DNA from: Micromonospora purpureochromogenes | Lineage (GTDB): Bacteria > Actinomycetota > Actinomycetes > Mycobacteriales > Micromonosporaceae | Assembly: GCF_900091515.1 (NCBI RefSeq) | Contig: NZ_LT607410.1 | Location: forward strand, 4,712,001 to 4,776,000 | Length of the DNA: 64,000 bases | Reading direction: 5' to 3' | Part shown: in pieces, positions 41,352 through 49,747 of the stretch | Layout of the letters: every line of letters starts with the position of its first letter | How positions within the stretch are numbered: the stretch's first letter is position 1 | Translations under genes and position numbers: made by a program | The notes under the pieces: generated by a model | The model's database searches: none | Told to the model about the DNA's origin: nothing | What the model saw: only the letters and a program-made list of their open reading frames with translations

Positions 41352-42046
41352 GGGTACGAGGTCTCCTGCTCGGCGCAGACCACCATCTCGCGTACCGCGC
41401 AGCCGGGCGGCTGGGAGAGGGCGAACATCACCGCAGCGGCGGTGTCGCCCGGCGCGTTGAGCTTGGCGTCCGGGCCGGGCCGGTACTGCGGGTCGCGCTC
41501 GTCGAAGAAGGCGGTGCGCATCCCGCCGGGGATCAGCAGCGTCACGTTCACCCGGCCGGCGAGTTCGGCGGCGAGCGCCCGGGTGAAGCCGACCACCCCG
41601 AACTTGGCCGCGCAGTACGCGGTGGCGTCGCTGACCGCCTTCACCCCGAGGGTGGAGGCCACCGTGACGATCCCGCCCCGGGACGCCTCCAGGTACGGCA
41701 GCGCCGCGCGGACCACCGCCACCGTGGCGAGCAGGTCGACCGCGACGATCCGCTCCCAGGTCTCCCGGGGCACGTCGGCGAGCTTGCCGGGCACGTCCAT
41801 GCCGGCCGCGGTGACCACCGCGTCGAGGCCGCCGGAGCGCTCGGCCAGCTCCCGGGTGGCCTCCTCGGCGGCCCGGGTGTCGGCCAGGTCGCACTCGATC
41901 CAGGGCACCCCGTCACCGGGGCGCTGCCGGTCCAGCACCAGCGGCCGACCGCCGGCCCGGGCCACCGCGGTGACCACCGCCGCGCCGAGCCCGCTCGATC
42001 CGCCGGTGACCAGGACGATCGGGCCGGCACCCGGTGCACTGCTCAT
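41348..42046 (-). CDS. Short-chain dehydrogenase/reductase
   Basis: A 232-residue classical SDR: cofactor motif VTGGSSGLGAAV, catalytic Ser in VTVASTLGV and YxxxK in AYCAAKFGVVGFT. Too short, and of the wrong class, to be the extended-SDR epimerase HldD; its role in the operon, perhaps oxidation/reduction of a sugar or nucleotide sugar, is open. ATG 42046 overlaps the hldE stop as ATGA. Confidence 0.88.
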   Translation of the reverse strand: MSSAPGAGPIVLVTGGSSGLGAAVVTAVARAGGRPLVLDRQRPGDGVPWIECDLADTRAAEEATRELAERSGGLDAVVTAAGMDVPGKLADVPRETWERIVAVDLLATVAVVRAALPYLEASRGGIVTVASTLGVKAVSDATAYCAAKFGVVGFTRALAAELAGRVNVTLLIPGGMRTAFFDERDPQYRPGPDAKLNAPGDTAAAVMFALSQPPGCAVREMVVCAEQETSYP

Positions 42047-43554
42047 CGCGCTCCCTCCGCCGTCGGACGCTGCGCACCGGCTGCCCTGGCGGCGCCGGTC
42101 GGTGCGGCGCGGTACGCCCCGGGGCGCTCGCCGCGGGCCACCGCGATCATGTCGGTGGTGGAGCGCCCGTCCAGGTACGGCACCACCACCGAGTGCCCGC
42201 CCCAGCGGCGCAGCGCCTCGGCCTCCGGCAGGCTCGCCGGGTCGCCGCCGCCGGTGGCGTAGTCGCCGCCCTTGACCCAGATGTCCGGGCGCAGCCAGCT
42301 CAGCACCGCGTCCGGGGTGGACTCGTCGAAGACCAGCACCGCGTCGACGCAGCTCAGCGCCGCGAGCAGCCGGCTGCGGTCGCCCTGCGGCACGACCGGG
42401 CGCTCCGGCCCCTTTAGCCCGGCGACGCTGGCGTCGGAGTTGAGGCAGACGATCAGGCAGTCACCGAGCTGCCGGGCGGCCTGCAGGGTCGCCACGTGCC
42501 CGGCGTGCAGCAGGTCGAAGCAGCCGCCGGTGGCGACCACGGTGCCGCCGGCGGCGCGTACCTCGGCCACCACCGCACCGGCCGCGGCGGCCCCGATCCG
42601 CTCCCCGCCGCCGCCCAGTGGCACCGGTGCGGCGGCGCGGACCTCGGGCGGCAGCGCGGCCGCCACTCCCCCACCGGCCACGTACGCCGACGCCTCCGCC
42701 ACCGCCTCCTGCACCGCCTCGGAGACCAGCGCGCCCCGGGCCAGCGCGAGGCTGGCCGCCGAGGCGAACCAGTCCCCGGCCCCGCAGGTGTCGCCCTCGG
42801 CGTTGACCGGGGCCGCGACCACCAGCGGGGTGGCGCCGGCGTGGCAGAGCAGCGCGCCGTCGCCACCCAGGGTCACCGCCACCGCGCCGGCCCGCCACCG
42901 CTCGCGCAGCCCCTGCGCGCCCCTGGAGGCGGTGGCCAGCCGGGACGAGCCCGGCGGGACCTCGGTCAGGTCGCGTACCTCCGCCTCGTTCGGGGTGGCC
43001 AGGGTGACCCCGGGCACCGCCGCCGGTCCGCGCGGGTGCGGGTCCCAGACCACCGGCGCGCGGGTCGCGGCGAGCGCCGCGCGCAGCGCCGGCTGCCGGG
43101 TGACGCCCCGGCCGTAGTCGCTGACCAGCACGGCGGACGCCTCGGCGATCAGCCGGAGCACCGCCTCGCTCGGCGGCCCGGGGTCGGCGGCCGCCCCGCC
43201 CCGGTCGTGGCGCAGCAGCACCCGGCCGCGGGCCCGCAGCCGGATCTTCTCCGCGGTGGCGCCGGGCAGCGGCAGCGCGTACACCTGCACGCCGGCGGCG
43301 CTGAGCAGGCAGCTGAGCCGGGCGCCGCCGGCGTCGTCGGCGAGCGCCGTCACCAGCGCCACCTCGCCGGCGCCCTGGGCGGCGGCGAAGACCGCGGCCA
43401 GGCCGGCGCCGCCGGGGCGGTCGGCGTACGTCGTCTCGTCGAGCACCGGTACGGGTGAGTCCGGGCAGAGCCGGTTCACCACGCCCTCGACGTCGCGGTC
43501 CAGCAGGGTGTCGCCGATGACCACCAGGGGTCCCCGCACGGCCGGCCGCCTCAT
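42043..43554 (-). CDS. hldE: Bifunctional heptose 7-phosphate kinase / heptose 1-phosphate adenylyltransferase HldE
   Basis: A 503-residue fusion. Residues 1-310 are a ribokinase-like kinase (VIGDTLLDRDVEG; GAGD at 258-261 with catalytic Asp261). Residues 335-480 are a nucleotidyltransferase with GCFDLLHAGHV (HxGH at 350-353), LNSDASVAGLKGPERPVVPQ and DIWVKGGDY. It phosphorylates D-glycero-D-manno-heptose 7-phosphate at C1 and then makes ADP-heptose after GmhB action. Both halves look intact. Start overlaps gmhA stop as ATGA. Confidence 0.93.
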   Translation of the reverse strand: MRRPAVRGPLVVIGDTLLDRDVEGVVNRLCPDSPVPVLDETTYADRPGGAGLAAVFAAAQGAGEVALVTALADDAGGARLSCLLSAAGVQVYALPLPGATAEKIRLRARGRVLLRHDRGGAAADPGPPSEAVLRLIAEASAVLVSDYGRGVTRQPALRAALAATRAPVVWDPHPRGPAAVPGVTLATPNEAEVRDLTEVPPGSSRLATASRGAQGLRERWRAGAVAVTLGGDGALLCHAGATPLVVAAPVNAEGDTCGAGDWFASAASLALARGALVSEAVQEAVAEASAYVAGGGVAAALPPEVRAAAPVPLGGGGERIGAAAAGAVVAEVRAAGGTVVATGGCFDLLHAGHVATLQAARQLGDCLIVCLNSDASVAGLKGPERPVVPQGDRSRLLAALSCVDAVLVFDESTPDAVLSWLRPDIWVKGGDYATGGGDPASLPEAEALRRWGGHSVVVPYLDGRSTTDMIAVARGERPGAYRAAPTGAARAAGAQRPTAEGAR

Positions 43555-44243
43555 CCCGCCTCGACCCGCCGGTCGCCGCCGTCGAGCACCACCTCGACGC
43601 CGGTGCGCACCGGCGCGCCGGGCCGCTCGACGGTGGCCGGACCGGCCGTCCCGGCCACCGCCAGCGCCGCCGGCAGGGCCCGGTCGACGTACTCGCAGAG
43701 CACGTGGGTGGAGACCAGGTGCAGCTCCTGCACCACCTGGCTCTCCGGCGAGGCGATGGCGAGCGTGTCGTGGCAGGCCTCGGCGAGCGGGTTGGGCGCC
43801 GGGCCGGTGAACGCCCAGCAGCGCAGCCCGACCTCCCGGCCGGCACGGGCGGCGGCCAGCAGGTTGGCGCTGGCCCCGCTGGTGGACATCAGCAGCAGGA
43901 TGTCGTTCTCCCGGCCGTGCGCGCGGACCTGGCGGGCGAAGACCTCGTCGTAGCCGTAGTCGTTGCCGATCGCGGTCATCGCGGAGGTCTCCGCGTGCAG
44001 CGCGATCGCCGACAGCGGCTGCCGGTCGTCGCGGAGCTTGCCGACCAGTTCGGCGGTGAGGTGCTGGGCCTCGGCCGCGCTGCCGCCGTTGCCGGCGACC
44101 AGCAGCCGGCCCCCGCCGGCCAGCGTGGCGGCCAGTTCGGTGCCCCAGCGGGCGAGCTGCTGCTCCGAGGACCGGTACGGCAGCAGCGCCTCGGCCAGCA
44201 GGGTGAGGTGCGCGTCCAGCAGCCCGTCGGTGGCCGTGGTCAT
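43551..44243 (-). CDS. gmhA: Phosphoheptose isomerase GmhA (SIS domain)
   Basis: A 230-residue SIS protein that converts sedoheptulose 7-phosphate to D-glycero-D-manno-heptose 7-phosphate. The substrate/zinc motif VAGNGGSAAEAQHLTAEL has His61 and Glu65; SAIALHAETSAMTAIGNDYG, LLMSTSGASANL and VVQELHLVSTHVLCEYVD (C-terminal zinc ligands Gln/His) also match GmhA. A C-terminal extension of about 35 residues is extra. ATG 44243 overlaps the upstream stop by one base (TGATG). Confidence 0.92.
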   Translation of the reverse strand: MTTATDGLLDAHLTLLAEALLPYRSSEQQLARWGTELAATLAGGGRLLVAGNGGSAAEAQHLTAELVGKLRDDRQPLSAIALHAETSAMTAIGNDYGYDEVFARQVRAHGRENDILLLMSTSGASANLLAAARAGREVGLRCWAFTGPAPNPLAEACHDTLAIASPESQVVQELHLVSTHVLCEYVDRALPAALAVAGTAGPATVERPGAPVRTGVEVVLDGGDRRVEAG

Positions 44244-45460
44244 CAGGCGACCACCCGGGTCGGCCGGCGCACGGCGGCCACCTCGCCGTACAGCTCCGCC
44301 AGCCGCTCGGCGGTGGTCGACCAGGAGTAGCTGCGCCGGGCGCGTTGCAGCGCCGCGGTGGCGTAGCCGAAGCGGCGGATCCGGTCGTCGAGCAGGCGCT
44401 GGATCGCCGTGCCCAGGGCCTGCGGGTCCCTGGCCGGGACGAGGTCCCCGGTCACCCCGTCGACCACGGTGTCCTTGATCCCGCCCACGGCGGTGCCGAC
44501 CACGGGCACGCCGCAGGCCATCGCCTCCAGCGGGGTGAGCCCGAACGGCTCGTACCAGGGGGCGGCGACCAGCACGTCGGCGGAGCGGTACCAGCGCCCC
44601 ATCTCCTCCCGGGGCACCGCGCCGACCAGCCTGACCCGGTCGGCCACCCCACAGGTGGTGGCGAGGGCGCGCAGCCGGCGGGCGTACGGGTCGGTCTCCA
44701 GCAGGCCGGCCGGCGGGCCGCCCACCACCACGCACTCGGCGTCGGGCACCAGGGCCATCGCCCGGATCACCGTCTGGAAGCCCTTGCGTTCCACCAGCCG
44801 CCCGACGGTGAGGATCCGGGGCCGGTCGGGCTCCCGCTCGGCGGCCGGGCCGAGCGGGGCGAAGCTGGCGAGGTTGACCCCGGACGGCACGACGGTCATC
44901 CGCGAGCGCGGGACGCCGAGGCGGACCAGCTCGCCCACCTCGTCCTGGCACTGCGCGACCACCCGGTCGACCGCGCGGCCCAGCTCCCGCTCGTACGCGA
45001 TCCGCCGCGCCGGGCTGGTGTCCTGCACGCCCTGGTAGCGCCGCTTCACGGTGCCGAGCGCGTGGTACGTCTGCACCACCGGCACCCCGGTCTGCCGGCT
45101 GGCGGCCAGCGCGGCGAGCCCGCTCATCCAGAAGTGCGCGTGGATCACCTCGGGCACCCAGTCGCCGCCGCGCCACCGCTCCACCAGCCAGCCGCTGAAC
45201 TCCTTCATGTGCGGCAGCAGCGCGTCCTTGGCCAACGGCTCGGCCGGACCGGCCGGTACGTGCACCACGTCGTACCCGTTCGGGGCGCGGACGGTGACCG
45301 GCAGGTCGACCGCGTCGCGTCGGGTGTAGACCCGGACATCGTGCCCGGCGGCCGCCAGCGCGGCGGAGAGCTCCGCGACGTGGGTGTTCTGCCCACCGGC
45401 ATCCTCACCGCCCAGGATGGCGAGCGGGCTGGCGTGCTCGGAGATCATCGCGATGCGCAT
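44243..45460 (-). CDS. GT4-family glycosyltransferase
   Basis: A 405-residue retaining glycosyltransferase: ISEHASPLAILGGEDAGGQN, QTYHALGTVKRRYQG, donor site LTVGRLVERKGFQTVIRAM and E-x7-E in YEPFGLTPLEAMACGVPVVG. The N-terminus resembles sucrose-phosphate-synthase/MshA-type GT4 proteins. GGAGGAGG precedes ATG 45460. Acceptor and donor unknown; operon position suggests assembly of the same heptose-containing glycan. Confidence 0.9.
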   Translation of the reverse strand: MRIAMISEHASPLAILGGEDAGGQNTHVAELSAALAAAGHDVRVYTRRDAVDLPVTVRAPNGYDVVHVPAGPAEPLAKDALLPHMKEFSGWLVERWRGGDWVPEVIHAHFWMSGLAALAASRQTGVPVVQTYHALGTVKRRYQGVQDTSPARRIAYERELGRAVDRVVAQCQDEVGELVRLGVPRSRMTVVPSGVNLASFAPLGPAAEREPDRPRILTVGRLVERKGFQTVIRAMALVPDAECVVVGGPPAGLLETDPYARRLRALATTCGVADRVRLVGAVPREEMGRWYRSADVLVAAPWYEPFGLTPLEAMACGVPVVGTAVGGIKDTVVDGVTGDLVPARDPQALGTAIQRLLDDRIRRFGYATAALQRARRSYSWSTTAERLAELYGEVAAVRRPTRVVA

Positions 45461-46419
45461 ACTTCCTCCTCCAGCAGGCGGTCCCAGTCGGCGAGGAAAC
45501 GGTCCAGGCCGTAGCGGGCCCGGGCGGCGGTGCGCGCCTCGGCGCCGGCGCGGCGGGCCTCGGCGGGTTGCGTGACGAACCGCCCCGCGGCCTCCAGCAG
45601 CGCGTCCACCCGGGTGGAGAGGGCGCCGGCCCCGGGCGGCACGGCCTCGACGGCCTCGGTGGTGGCCAGCGCGACGACCGGCATGCCCATCGTCATGGCC
45701 TCGATCAGGCTCAGCCCCAGCGACGTCCACCGGCACAGGTGCAGGTACGCCCGCCGCCGCGCCAGCTCGGCGTGCATCCGGTGCTGCGGCACGTCGTCGT
45801 GGCTGACCAGCCGGTCGGCCGGGAGGCCGAGGTGTTCGGCGAGCCCGGCGACCTTCATGCCGAACACGTCCAGCGGGGCGATCTCGGCGAAGCGGGACAG
45901 CAGGTCGGTGCCGGTGACCCGCCAGCGGCGTACCGGCTCGTTGATGACGACGGCGAGCCGGTCCAGCTCGCCGGTCCACTGCACCGCCGGCGGGACCACC
46001 CCGTGCTCGACCACGGCGGTGCGGGTGCCGCCGTTGTCCCAGAACAACTCGTTGAAGTGCGTGACGTGGGTGAGCAGCAGGTCGTCCCGGTCGGCCATCG
46101 GGTGGCGGGTGTTGGGCACGTCGCCCTTGGGGGTGTTGTGCTCGACGTAGATCGCCGGCAGGTCCCGGCCGGTCCGCCGGCCCAGCCAGTCGCAGGCCAG
46201 GTCCATCTCCTCGGGCCGTTGCAGCAGCACCACGTCGACCTCCTCCCGGCGCAGCTGCTGCGGCGTGACCTCCACCGCGCTGTCCGGCCAGGGATAGGTG
46301 CGGGCCCGGCCCAGCCCGTACGGGCCGCGGTCGGGGGTGACCGGCACCAGGTAGCGGTGCTTGCCGTGCACGAACGAGGTGGTCCAGGAGCCGTGCACGT
46401 GCCACACCAGGATGTTCAT
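45445..46419 (-). CDS. Glycosyltransferase, GT4-like
   Basis: A 324-residue protein beginning MNILVWHVHGSWTTSFVHGK, with IYVEHNTPKGDVPNTRHPMA and C-terminal LCRWTSLGLSLIEAMTMGMP, an E-x-M variant of the GT-B donor site. The sugar is unknown. It overlaps the next gene by 16 bp and the previous one as ATGA, so it is firmly part of the operon. Confidence 0.85.
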   Translation of the reverse strand: MNILVWHVHGSWTTSFVHGKHRYLVPVTPDRGPYGLGRARTYPWPDSAVEVTPQQLRREEVDVVLLQRPEEMDLACDWLGRRTGRDLPAIYVEHNTPKGDVPNTRHPMADRDDLLLTHVTHFNELFWDNGGTRTAVVEHGVVPPAVQWTGELDRLAVVINEPVRRWRVTGTDLLSRFAEIAPLDVFGMKVAGLAEHLGLPADRLVSHDDVPQHRMHAELARRRAYLHLCRWTSLGLSLIEAMTMGMPVVALATTEAVEAVPPGAGALSTRVDALLEAAGRFVTQPAEARRAGAEARTAARARYGLDRFLADWDRLLEEEVCASR

Positions 46420-48116
46420 CGGGCGCTCCCGCCGCCGGCGATCACCGGATCGATGCCGACGGTGGCCGGCGCCGCGCCCGGCGGGGGCGCGTCGGCGGGT
46501 ACCCCGAGCAGGCGTACGGCCGCCAGGACGTGGCCCGGCTCGACGGCGGACAGGCAGGGGTGGCCGGGCACCGGGCAGCGGGTGGCCCGGGTGTCCCGGC
46601 AGGGCGCGGCGGCGTCGCCGAGGCGTACCGCCGGCACCCGGTACGGCCCCCACTGTCCGAACGGGACGGTGGGGGCGAAGAGGCTCACCACCGGTACGCC
46701 CAGCGCGGCGGCCAGGTGCGCCGGGCCGGTGTTGCCGACCACCAGCGCGCCGGCGTCGGCCAGCACGGCGGCGAGTTCCGCCAGACCGGTCCGCCCGCCC
46801 AGGTCGACGCCGGTGTCGCCGGCCACCCGGGCGGTCAGCTCCGCCTCGTCCGGGCCGCCGGTGACCGCCACCCGGTGGCCGGCCGCGGTGAGCACCCGGA
46901 CGATCCGGGCGGCCAGCTCGGGCGGGCAGGCCCGGGTCTGCACCGCCGAGCCGGGGTGCAGCACCACGTAGCCGGGGCGGCCGAGCCTGGCCGGCGCGGG
47001 CGGCAGCCGGTCGGTGCGGATGCGCAGCGCCGGGTCGTCGGCGGCCGGGAGCGGGAAGCCGGCGGCCGCCGCCAGCGAGAGCGCCCGCTCGGGCTCGGGC
47101 AGCCCGTCCGGCACCCGGTGCCGGACGTCGAGCAGCGCGCCCGGGTAGTCGTCGCTGATCGCGCTGACCCGGGGCACGCCCGCCATCCGCAGCAGCAGCG
47201 CGAGCGGGAGCGGTGACTGGTGGAAGGAGGTGAAGACCACCGCCTCGTCGGCGCGCACCGCGGCGAGGCGGTCGGTGAGCCGGCGGATGTCGTGCGGGTC
47301 GACCGGGGCGGGGTCGCCGTCGATCCAGGGCAGGGGCCATTCGACGAGTTCGTCGACGCCGGGCAGCAGGGCGGCGGCGTGCCGACCGCGTGGCCCGTGG
47401 AGCAGGACGACCCGGTCGGCTCCGGCGGCGACGGCGCGGACGGCCGGGCCGGTGACCAGCACGTCGCCGGCCGAGTCGCTGCGGACGACGAGCACGGTGC
47501 CGGCCCGGCGGGGCGCGCTGGGGCGCAGCGCGGCCTGCCGCCGGAGGATCTCCTCGATGGCCGCCGGCAGGTCGCGGGCGACGTGCGGGGCGGCGGCCAC
47601 CTCCTCGGGCCGGGTGACCGGGGTGGGGACCAGCAGCCCGGTGGCGCCGGCGGCGAGCGCGGCGGTCAGGTCCCGGCCGATGTCACCGACCAGCACGCAC
47701 CGGGCGGGCGTGGTGCCCAGCGCGGCGGCGGCCCGGTGGACCAGGCCGGGGGCGGGTTTGCGGCAGGAGCAGCCGTCGCCGTCGTCGTGCGGGCAGACCT
47801 GCCAGGTGTCGAACGGGCCGAGCAGGGCCTCGATCCGGGCGTGCACCGCCCGCAGCTGCGCGGCGGTGAACAATCCCTTGGCCAGCCCGGACTGGTTGCT
47901 CACCACGCCGAGGCGCAGGCCGGCCGCGCGCAGCCGGTCCAGCGCCGCCCGCGCGCCCGGCATCGGCCGCACCTTCTCCGGGTCACCGTTGTACGGCACG
48001 TCCTCGACCAGGGTGCCGTCCCGGTCCAGCAGCACCGCGTCGAACAGGACCGGCCGGATCACGGCCCGGTCGACGGCCGGGTCGACCCGGCCTGACCTGC
48101 GCTGATCCGGCTCCAT
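46416..48116 (-). CDS. Fusion of heptose 1,7-bisphosphatase (GmhB-like HAD) and GT9 glycosyltransferase
   Basis: A 566-residue protein. Residues about 25-190 are a GmhB-type HAD phosphatase: DRDGTL with Asp31/Asp33, VVSNQSGLAKG, zinc loop Cys108-x-His110 ... Cys116-x-Cys118 followed by KPAPGL, and Asp145 in LVGDIGRDL. Residues about 206-545 are a GT9 domain: VVRSDSAGDVLVTGPAVRA, VVLHPGSAVQTRACPPELAA and VVGNTGPAHLAAALGVPVVS. It would supply heptose 1-phosphate and use the later ADP-heptose. ATG 48116 is chosen; ATG 48170 in frame is possible. Neither start has a strong ribosome site. Confidence 0.88.
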   Translation of the reverse strand: MEPDQRRSGRVDPAVDRAVIRPVLFDAVLLDRDGTLVEDVPYNGDPEKVRPMPGARAALDRLRAAGLRLGVVSNQSGLAKGLFTAAQLRAVHARIEALLGPFDTWQVCPHDDGDGCSCRKPAPGLVHRAAAALGTTPARCVLVGDIGRDLTAALAAGATGLLVPTPVTRPEEVAAAPHVARDLPAAIEEILRRQAALRPSAPRRAGTVLVVRSDSAGDVLVTGPAVRAVAAGADRVVLLHGPRGRHAAALLPGVDELVEWPLPWIDGDPAPVDPHDIRRLTDRLAAVRADEAVVFTSFHQSPLPLALLLRMAGVPRVSAISDDYPGALLDVRHRVPDGLPEPERALSLAAAAGFPLPAADDPALRIRTDRLPPAPARLGRPGYVVLHPGSAVQTRACPPELAARIVRVLTAAGHRVAVTGGPDEAELTARVAGDTGVDLGGRTGLAELAAVLADAGALVVGNTGPAHLAAALGVPVVSLFAPTVPFGQWGPYRVPAVRLGDAAAPCRDTRATRCPVPGHPCLSAVEPGHVLAAVRLLGVPADAPPPGAAPATVGIDPVIAGGGSAR

Positions 48117-48247
48117 CTGGTCCCGTCGCACGGGCGGCGGGTTCCCGGAGCCCCGGGGAGTAAACATCATCTACCCGGCGGTACGGCTCGTCGCCGTCCC
48201 GGCCGCGCAGCGGTCGCCGACCCGGCCTTACCCGTCGCCCCGGAGAA

Positions 48248-48277
48248 GCTAACGCCCGGTCCGACCCGCCGGTTAGC
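48248..48277. promoter_or_regulatory. Inverted repeat in the divergent glycan-operon/SRPBCC region
   Basis: GCTAAC (48248-48253) and GTTAGC (48272-48277) are complementary 6-bp arms 18 bp apart; the right arm overlaps the -35 element of the SRPBCC promoter, so a bound regulator could control that gene and perhaps the divergent operon. Confidence 0.4.
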
Positions 48278-48297
48278 CCCGGTCGCCGGCGGGGTAC
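48272..48297 (+). promoter_or_regulatory. Stress-sigma-type promoter of the SRPBCC gene
   Basis: GTTA, 16 bp, GGGTAC, close to the SigB/SigF consensus GTTT-N14-16-GGGTAT. The box ends 9 nt before the GTG at 48307, so the message would have almost no leader. Confidence 0.5.
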
Positions 48298-48306
48298 TGG
48301 ACGCCA

Positions 48307-48765
48307 GTGGCGATTGTGGAGAAAGTGATCGACGCTCCCCCCCAGCAGGTGTTCGACGTGCTGGCGGACGGGTGGACGTACAGCGACTGGGTGGTCGGGA
48401 CCGTGCACGTGCGGGACGTCGACGACAGCTGGCCGCGGGTGGGCAGCCAACTGCACCACAAGGCGGGGCCGTGGCCGCTCTCGTTGCAGGACTCCTCGAC
48501 GGTGCTGGCCTGCGAGCCGCCGCACAAGCTGGTCATCAAGGCCGGGCTCTGGCCGGCCGGTGAGGCGATCGTGGTGTTCACCCTGGATCCGGTCGGCGCC
48601 GACGCCACCCGGGTGCGGATCGGCGAGGACTTCGCCGCCGGGCCGCTGCGCTGGATCCGCAACAAGCTCAACGACCTGGTTCTGCACCAGCGCAACAAGG
48701 AGACCCTGCGGCGGCTCGCCGACATCGCCACCCGCCAGAAGGCGGACGAGGCCGCGGAGAGCTGA
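48307..48765 (+). CDS. SRPBCC-family protein
   Basis: A 152-residue START/SRPBCC fold protein: VEKVIDAPPQQVFDVLADGW, TVHVRDVDDSWPRVGSQLHH and VRIGEDFAAGPLRWIRNKLN. These bind hydrophobic ligands; this subgroup has no assigned ligand. GTG start with no ribosome site. It precedes the mannosyltransferase-like GT2 gene by 82 bp. Confidence 0.87.
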   Translation: MAIVEKVIDAPPQQVFDVLADGWTYSDWVVGTVHVRDVDDSWPRVGSQLHHKAGPWPLSLQDSSTVLACEPPHKLVIKAGLWPAGEAIVVFTLDPVGADATRVRIGEDFAAGPLRWIRNKLNDLVLHQRNKETLRRLADIATRQKADEAAES

Positions 48766-48847
48766 GGGGCGGGGAGCCTCGACAGGGCCCGGCGGGGCAC
48801 TGGCTACCCTTTGGGGGAAAACCGTCGGCAACCAGAGGATGTCCGTC

Positions 48848-49615
48848 ATGATCGAACCCGTGGAGCTGCCCTCGCCGTGGCGGGAAGCACGCCTGACCGT
48901 CGTGGTCCCCACCTACAACGAGGCGGGCAACCTCCCGGTGCTGGTCGAGCGGCTCCTCGCCCTGCCGCTGCCCGGCCTCAAGGTGCTGGTGGCGGACGAC
49001 AACTCCCCGGACGGCACCGGCGAGGTGGCCGACAAGCTGGCCATCGAGCACCCCGACCGGATCCAGGTCCTGCACCGGGCCGGCAAGGAGGGCCTGGGCC
49101 GGGCGTACGTCGACGGGATCGGCCGGGCGCTCGACGGCGGCGCCGACTACGTCGCGCAGATGGACGCCGACCTGTCCCACCCGGCGGAGGCGCTGCCCGG
49201 CATGCTCGGCGCGCTGCTCTCCACCCAGGCCGGCGTGGTGATCGGCTCCCGGTACGTGCCCGGTGGCGAGCTGGACGAGAACTGGCCGCTGTACCGCCGC
49301 GCGCTCAGCGGCTGGGCGAACCTCTACGTGCACACCCTGCTGCGGGTGCGGATCCGTGACCTCACCGCCGGCTTCAAGATCTGGCGGGCGGACGCGCTGC
49401 GCGACATCGGCCTGGAGCGGGTGCAGTCCAACGGGTACAGCTTCCAGGTTGAGATGCACTACCTCGCCACCAAGCTGGGGCACACCATCCTGGAGGTGCC
49501 GATCCGCTTCGAGGAGCGCCACGACGGCGCCTCGAAGATGACCACCGCCACCAAGGTGGAGAGCGCGCTGATGCCGTTCAAGCTGCGTACCCGGCACCGC
49601 AACCTGGAGCGCTGA
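48848..49615 (+). CDS. GT2-family polyprenol monophosphomannose synthase-like enzyme
   Basis: A 255-residue single-domain DPM1-like transferase: TVVVPTYNEAGNLPVLVERL, VADDNSPDGTGEVADKLA, DxD in QMDADLSHPAEALPG and IGSRYVPGGELDENWPLYR, with LTAGFKIWRADAL. It would make polyprenyl-phosphate mannose from GDP-mannose, a donor for extracellular mannosylation. ATG 48848 has AGAGG nine bases upstream; ATG 48839 is too close to it. Supports a glycan-assembly context with the neighbouring operon. Confidence 0.9.
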   Translation: MIEPVELPSPWREARLTVVVPTYNEAGNLPVLVERLLALPLPGLKVLVADDNSPDGTGEVADKLAIEHPDRIQVLHRAGKEGLGRAYVDGIGRALDGGADYVAQMDADLSHPAEALPGMLGALLSTQAGVVIGSRYVPGGELDENWPLYRRALSGWANLYVHTLLRVRIRDLTAGFKIWRADALRDIGLERVQSNGYSFQVEMHYLATKLGHTILEVPIRFEERHDGASKMTTATKVESALMPFKLRTRHRNLER

Positions 49616-49673
49616 CCCACCCGTCGCAACCGGACCGTCACGCCACGTGACGGCTGCGGCGGACACCGTCGTG

Positions 49674-49719
49674 AGCGACCTGCCCGAGGAGCATGCGAAT
49701 GCCGCTCGGGCAGGTCGCT
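49674..49719 (+). terminator. Strong terminator after the GT2 gene
   Basis: AGCGACCTGCCCGAG (49674-49688) pairs perfectly with CTCGGGCAGGTCGCT (49705-49719), followed by TTGCTTC. A smaller hairpin CCGTCAC/GTGACGG lies just upstream near 49635-49653. Confidence 0.85.
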
Positions 49720-49747
49720 TGCTTCGGGCCGGGAAAGCGGCGCCGGG

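Noticed and set aside
41348..42046. HldD epimerase
   Set aside because: Too short and a classical rather than extended SDR; lacks the sugar-nucleotide epimerase layout.
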